NCBI GenBank assembly: GCA_017501645.1
Contig: JAFVWN010000044.1
Span: 1 to 32,707 of the forward strand
Reading direction: 5' to 3'
Length of the DNA: 32,707 nt
DNA from: Clostridia bacterium
GTDB taxonomy: Bacteria; Bacillota; Clostridia; Christensenellales; UBA1242
Shown: positions 31,414-32,707 of the stretch, in pieces
How positions within the stretch are numbered: position 1 is the first letter of the stretch
Layout of the letters: the number at the start of each line of letters is the position of its first letter
Notes under the pieces: model-generated
Seen by the model: the letters and a program-made list of their open reading frames with translations, nothing else
Databases searched by the model: none
What the model was told of the DNA's origin: nothing
Position numbers and translations under genes: made by a program

Positions 31414-32256
31414 ATGAAAATTATTGACGGGAAAAAACTTGCCTTAAATATTAAGGAAGAAGTTAAGAAAAAAATTACAGAAAATTATATAAAAAAGAAC
31501 AAACAAGTTCCGTGTCTTGCTTGCATAATGGTGGAGGGGAATAGTGCAAGTGAAGTATATGTTGCTTCAAAACAGAAGGCGTGTGAATTTTGCGGAATGG
31601 AGTCAAGGATAATAAGGCTTCCAAATGATGTTACGGAAAAAGAGCTTTTTAAAACAATAGATAAACTCAACAATGATAAAAATGTTTCAGGTATATTGTT
31701 ACAGTTGCCATTACCTAAGCATTTAGATGATGTAAAAGCTACAAATAGGATTTCTCCAGCAAAAGATGTTGACTGCTTAACTAATGAGAATTTAGGAGCT
31801 TTATTTTCTGCAAGACCAATTATTGCTCCTTGTACTGCGACAGGTATAATAAAGATTTTAAAAAGTGAAAATATAGAAATTTCAGGGAAAAGAGCAGTTG
31901 TTGTAGGAAGAAGCTTGCTTGTTGGTAAAAGTGTTGCAAATCTTTTAGAACAAGAGAATGCAACTGTAACCATTTGTCATAGCAGAACTCTAAATCTTGA
32001 AGAGATTACAAAACAAGCAGACATTTTGGTTGTTGCTATTGGTAAAAAAGAGTATATAACAGATAAACACATAAAAGATGGTGCAGTAGTTATAGATGTT
32101 GGAATTAATAGGACAGAAGAGGGGCTTAAAGGTGATGTAGATTTCAAAAACGCTTGCAATAAATGTTCTTATATAACTCCTGTTCCTGGAGGAGTTGGAC
32201 CATTAACAGTTGCGTGTTTAATGGAAAACACATTGATTTTACACGAAAATAAATAA
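31414..32256 (+). CDS. folD: Bifunctional methylenetetrahydrofolate dehydrogenase/cyclohydrolase FolD
   Basis: FolD oxidises 5,10-methylene-THF to 10-formyl-THF in two steps, supplying formyl groups for purines and initiator tRNA. From ATG 31414 it has 280 residues, normal length, and starts MKIIDGKKLA as the family does; a TTG frame extension nine codons earlier overlaps the promoter. Family motifs are Y49-x-x-x-K53 in the catalytic VYVASKQKAC, QLPLPKH, PAKDVDC, the NADP-binding VVGRSLLVGKSVA and the C-terminal PVPGGVGPLTV. The gene stands alone, divergent from glyA, and ends at a strong terminator. Confidence 0.97.
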   Translation: MKIIDGKKLALNIKEEVKKKITENYIKKNKQVPCLACIMVEGNSASEVYVASKQKACEFCGMESRIIRLPNDVTEKELFKTIDKLNNDKNVSGILLQLPLPKHLDDVKATNRISPAKDVDCLTNENLGALFSARPIIAPCTATGIIKILKSENIEISGKRAVVVGRSLLVGKSVANLLEQENATVTICHSRTLNLEEITKQADILVVAIGKKEYITDKHIKDGAVVIDVGINRTEEGLKGDVDFKNACNKCSYITPVPGGVGPLTVACLMENTLILHENK

Positions 32257-32304
32257 AAAATAAGAAGCATTAGTCACTTACTTTTGAAACTAGTGTAATA
32301 ATTT

Positions 32305-32338
32305 AGAGAATTAGAATAAAATTCTAGTTCTCTTTTTT
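32305..32338 (+). terminator. Terminator of folD
   Basis: AGAGAATTAGAAT (32305-32317) pairs with ATTCTAGTTCTCT (32321-32333) around AAA, with one G-U pair, followed by a T-run. The further 120 bp up to the next gene show no feature I can support. Confidence 0.9.
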
Positions 32339-32458
32339 CTTTGCTACTTTATGCCGTGAAAGGTACTTGACAAGAGAAGAAATGAAAACACAATAAAAGA
32401 CAGAGAAACGAGAAAAGAAAAGCCATAAGCACACACCTAACTGCCATTATAATATTTT

Positions 32459-32707
32459 TTATTTATCACTTACCATATTTTTCTTAAATGCAATAATGGT
32501 CAATATTATGCTAGAAATCATAAACAGACTTATAGCAATCAAACCCAAGCTAGCAACATTATTAAAAGAATAAGTAATTCCTAATGCATTTGTTGAATTA
32601 GTAATTATTCTACCAATGTAAACTGATGGGTAAAATGGTAAAAATCTGCAAAAAGTTTCAAAACCACCCATTGTTTCAATCGGCATCCAACAACCACCAA
32701 GTATTCC
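32459..32707 (-). CDS. ABC-2 type permease, C-terminal fragment (window edge)
   Basis: The leftward frame is open from the right edge to TAA at 32459, giving the last 82 residues of a longer protein. It reads GILGGCWMPIE, then FLPFYPSVYIGR, a predicted membrane helix around GLIAISLFMISSIILTII and a basic tail. A GG-x-W-x-P turn before the last helices is typical of ABC-2 type exporter permeases (drug, lantibiotic or Na+ exporters). An internal ATG at 32686 is not the start. The ATPase partner would lie outside the window. Confidence 0.7.
   Translation of the reverse strand, partial: GILGGCWMPIETMGGFETFCRFLPFYPSVYIGRIITNSTNALGITYSFNNVASLGLIAISLFMISSIILTIIAFKKNMVSDK

Noticed and set aside
31485..31973. 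162-codon open frame antisense to folD
   Set aside because: folD is unmistakable by motifs; the antisense frame is a by-product of its codon use.
32341..32458. TTGACA at 32367 as a promoter
   Set aside because: No acceptable -10 box at 16-18 bp and no gene downstream on that strand.

Overview
The window is AT-rich, roughly 30% G+C by eye, and reads as chromosome of a low-GC Firmicute, most likely an uncultured member of the Clostridia. The evidence is AAGGAGG-type ribosome sites, TTGACA/TATAAT promoters, the endospore-lineage genes yyaC and yabP-yabQ-divIC, RecD2, UppP, FtsH and YchF. There are no transposases, integrases, CRISPR arrays or phage genes. Stop codons are TAA (22) or TAG (3) in the 25 intact genes I checked, never TGA.

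Layout. 1-1800: three near-identical parS-like sites (ParB/Spo0J targets) around cvpA and inside yyaC. Because yyaC sits beside spo0J in Bacillus, this end probably lies close to the replication origin. 1990-4830: ftsH and a small putative lipoprotein. 4835-7050: the GTPase gene ychF, divergent uppP, and a 41-residue cysteine-containing peptide behind a sigma-G-like promoter. 7055-9400: an ABC half-transporter whose ATPase motifs are almost all eroded, then dCMP deaminase. 9457-19242: one 9.8 kb gene for a 3261-residue secreted protein made of about twelve divergent ~209-residue units, a longer thirteenth region and C-terminal InlB-type repeats; it fills 30% of the window. 19300-20230: initiator tRNA-fMet with promoters and hairpins, and a gene interrupted by an in-frame TAA. 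20295-24760: a YhhN-family membrane protein, an SDR oxidoreductase, a monoacylglycerol-lipase-like hydrolase, an unrecognised 309-residue protein and a YibQ-type divergent polysaccharide deacetylase. 24842-28029: recD2 and the yabP-yabQ-divIC cluster. 28069-30026: a metallophosphoesterase, tRNA-Met and tRNA-Glu, and a two-TM protein paired with a TetR regulator. 30088-32256: divergent glyA and folD, which together feed one-carbon units into the tetrahydrofolate pool. 32459-32707: the C-terminus of an ABC-2 type permease running off the right edge.

Most of this is housekeeping sequence. The best leads for something undescribed are the giant repeat protein and its two-unit internal duplication, the apparent pseudo-ATPase ABC protein, the 41-aa peptide with forespore-type promoter geometry, several genes with no Shine-Dalgarno whose -10 box lies a few bases before the ATG (candidate leaderless mRNAs), and a hairpin that pairs with the yabP ribosome site. 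All functional statements rest on motif reading by eye; no database search was run.
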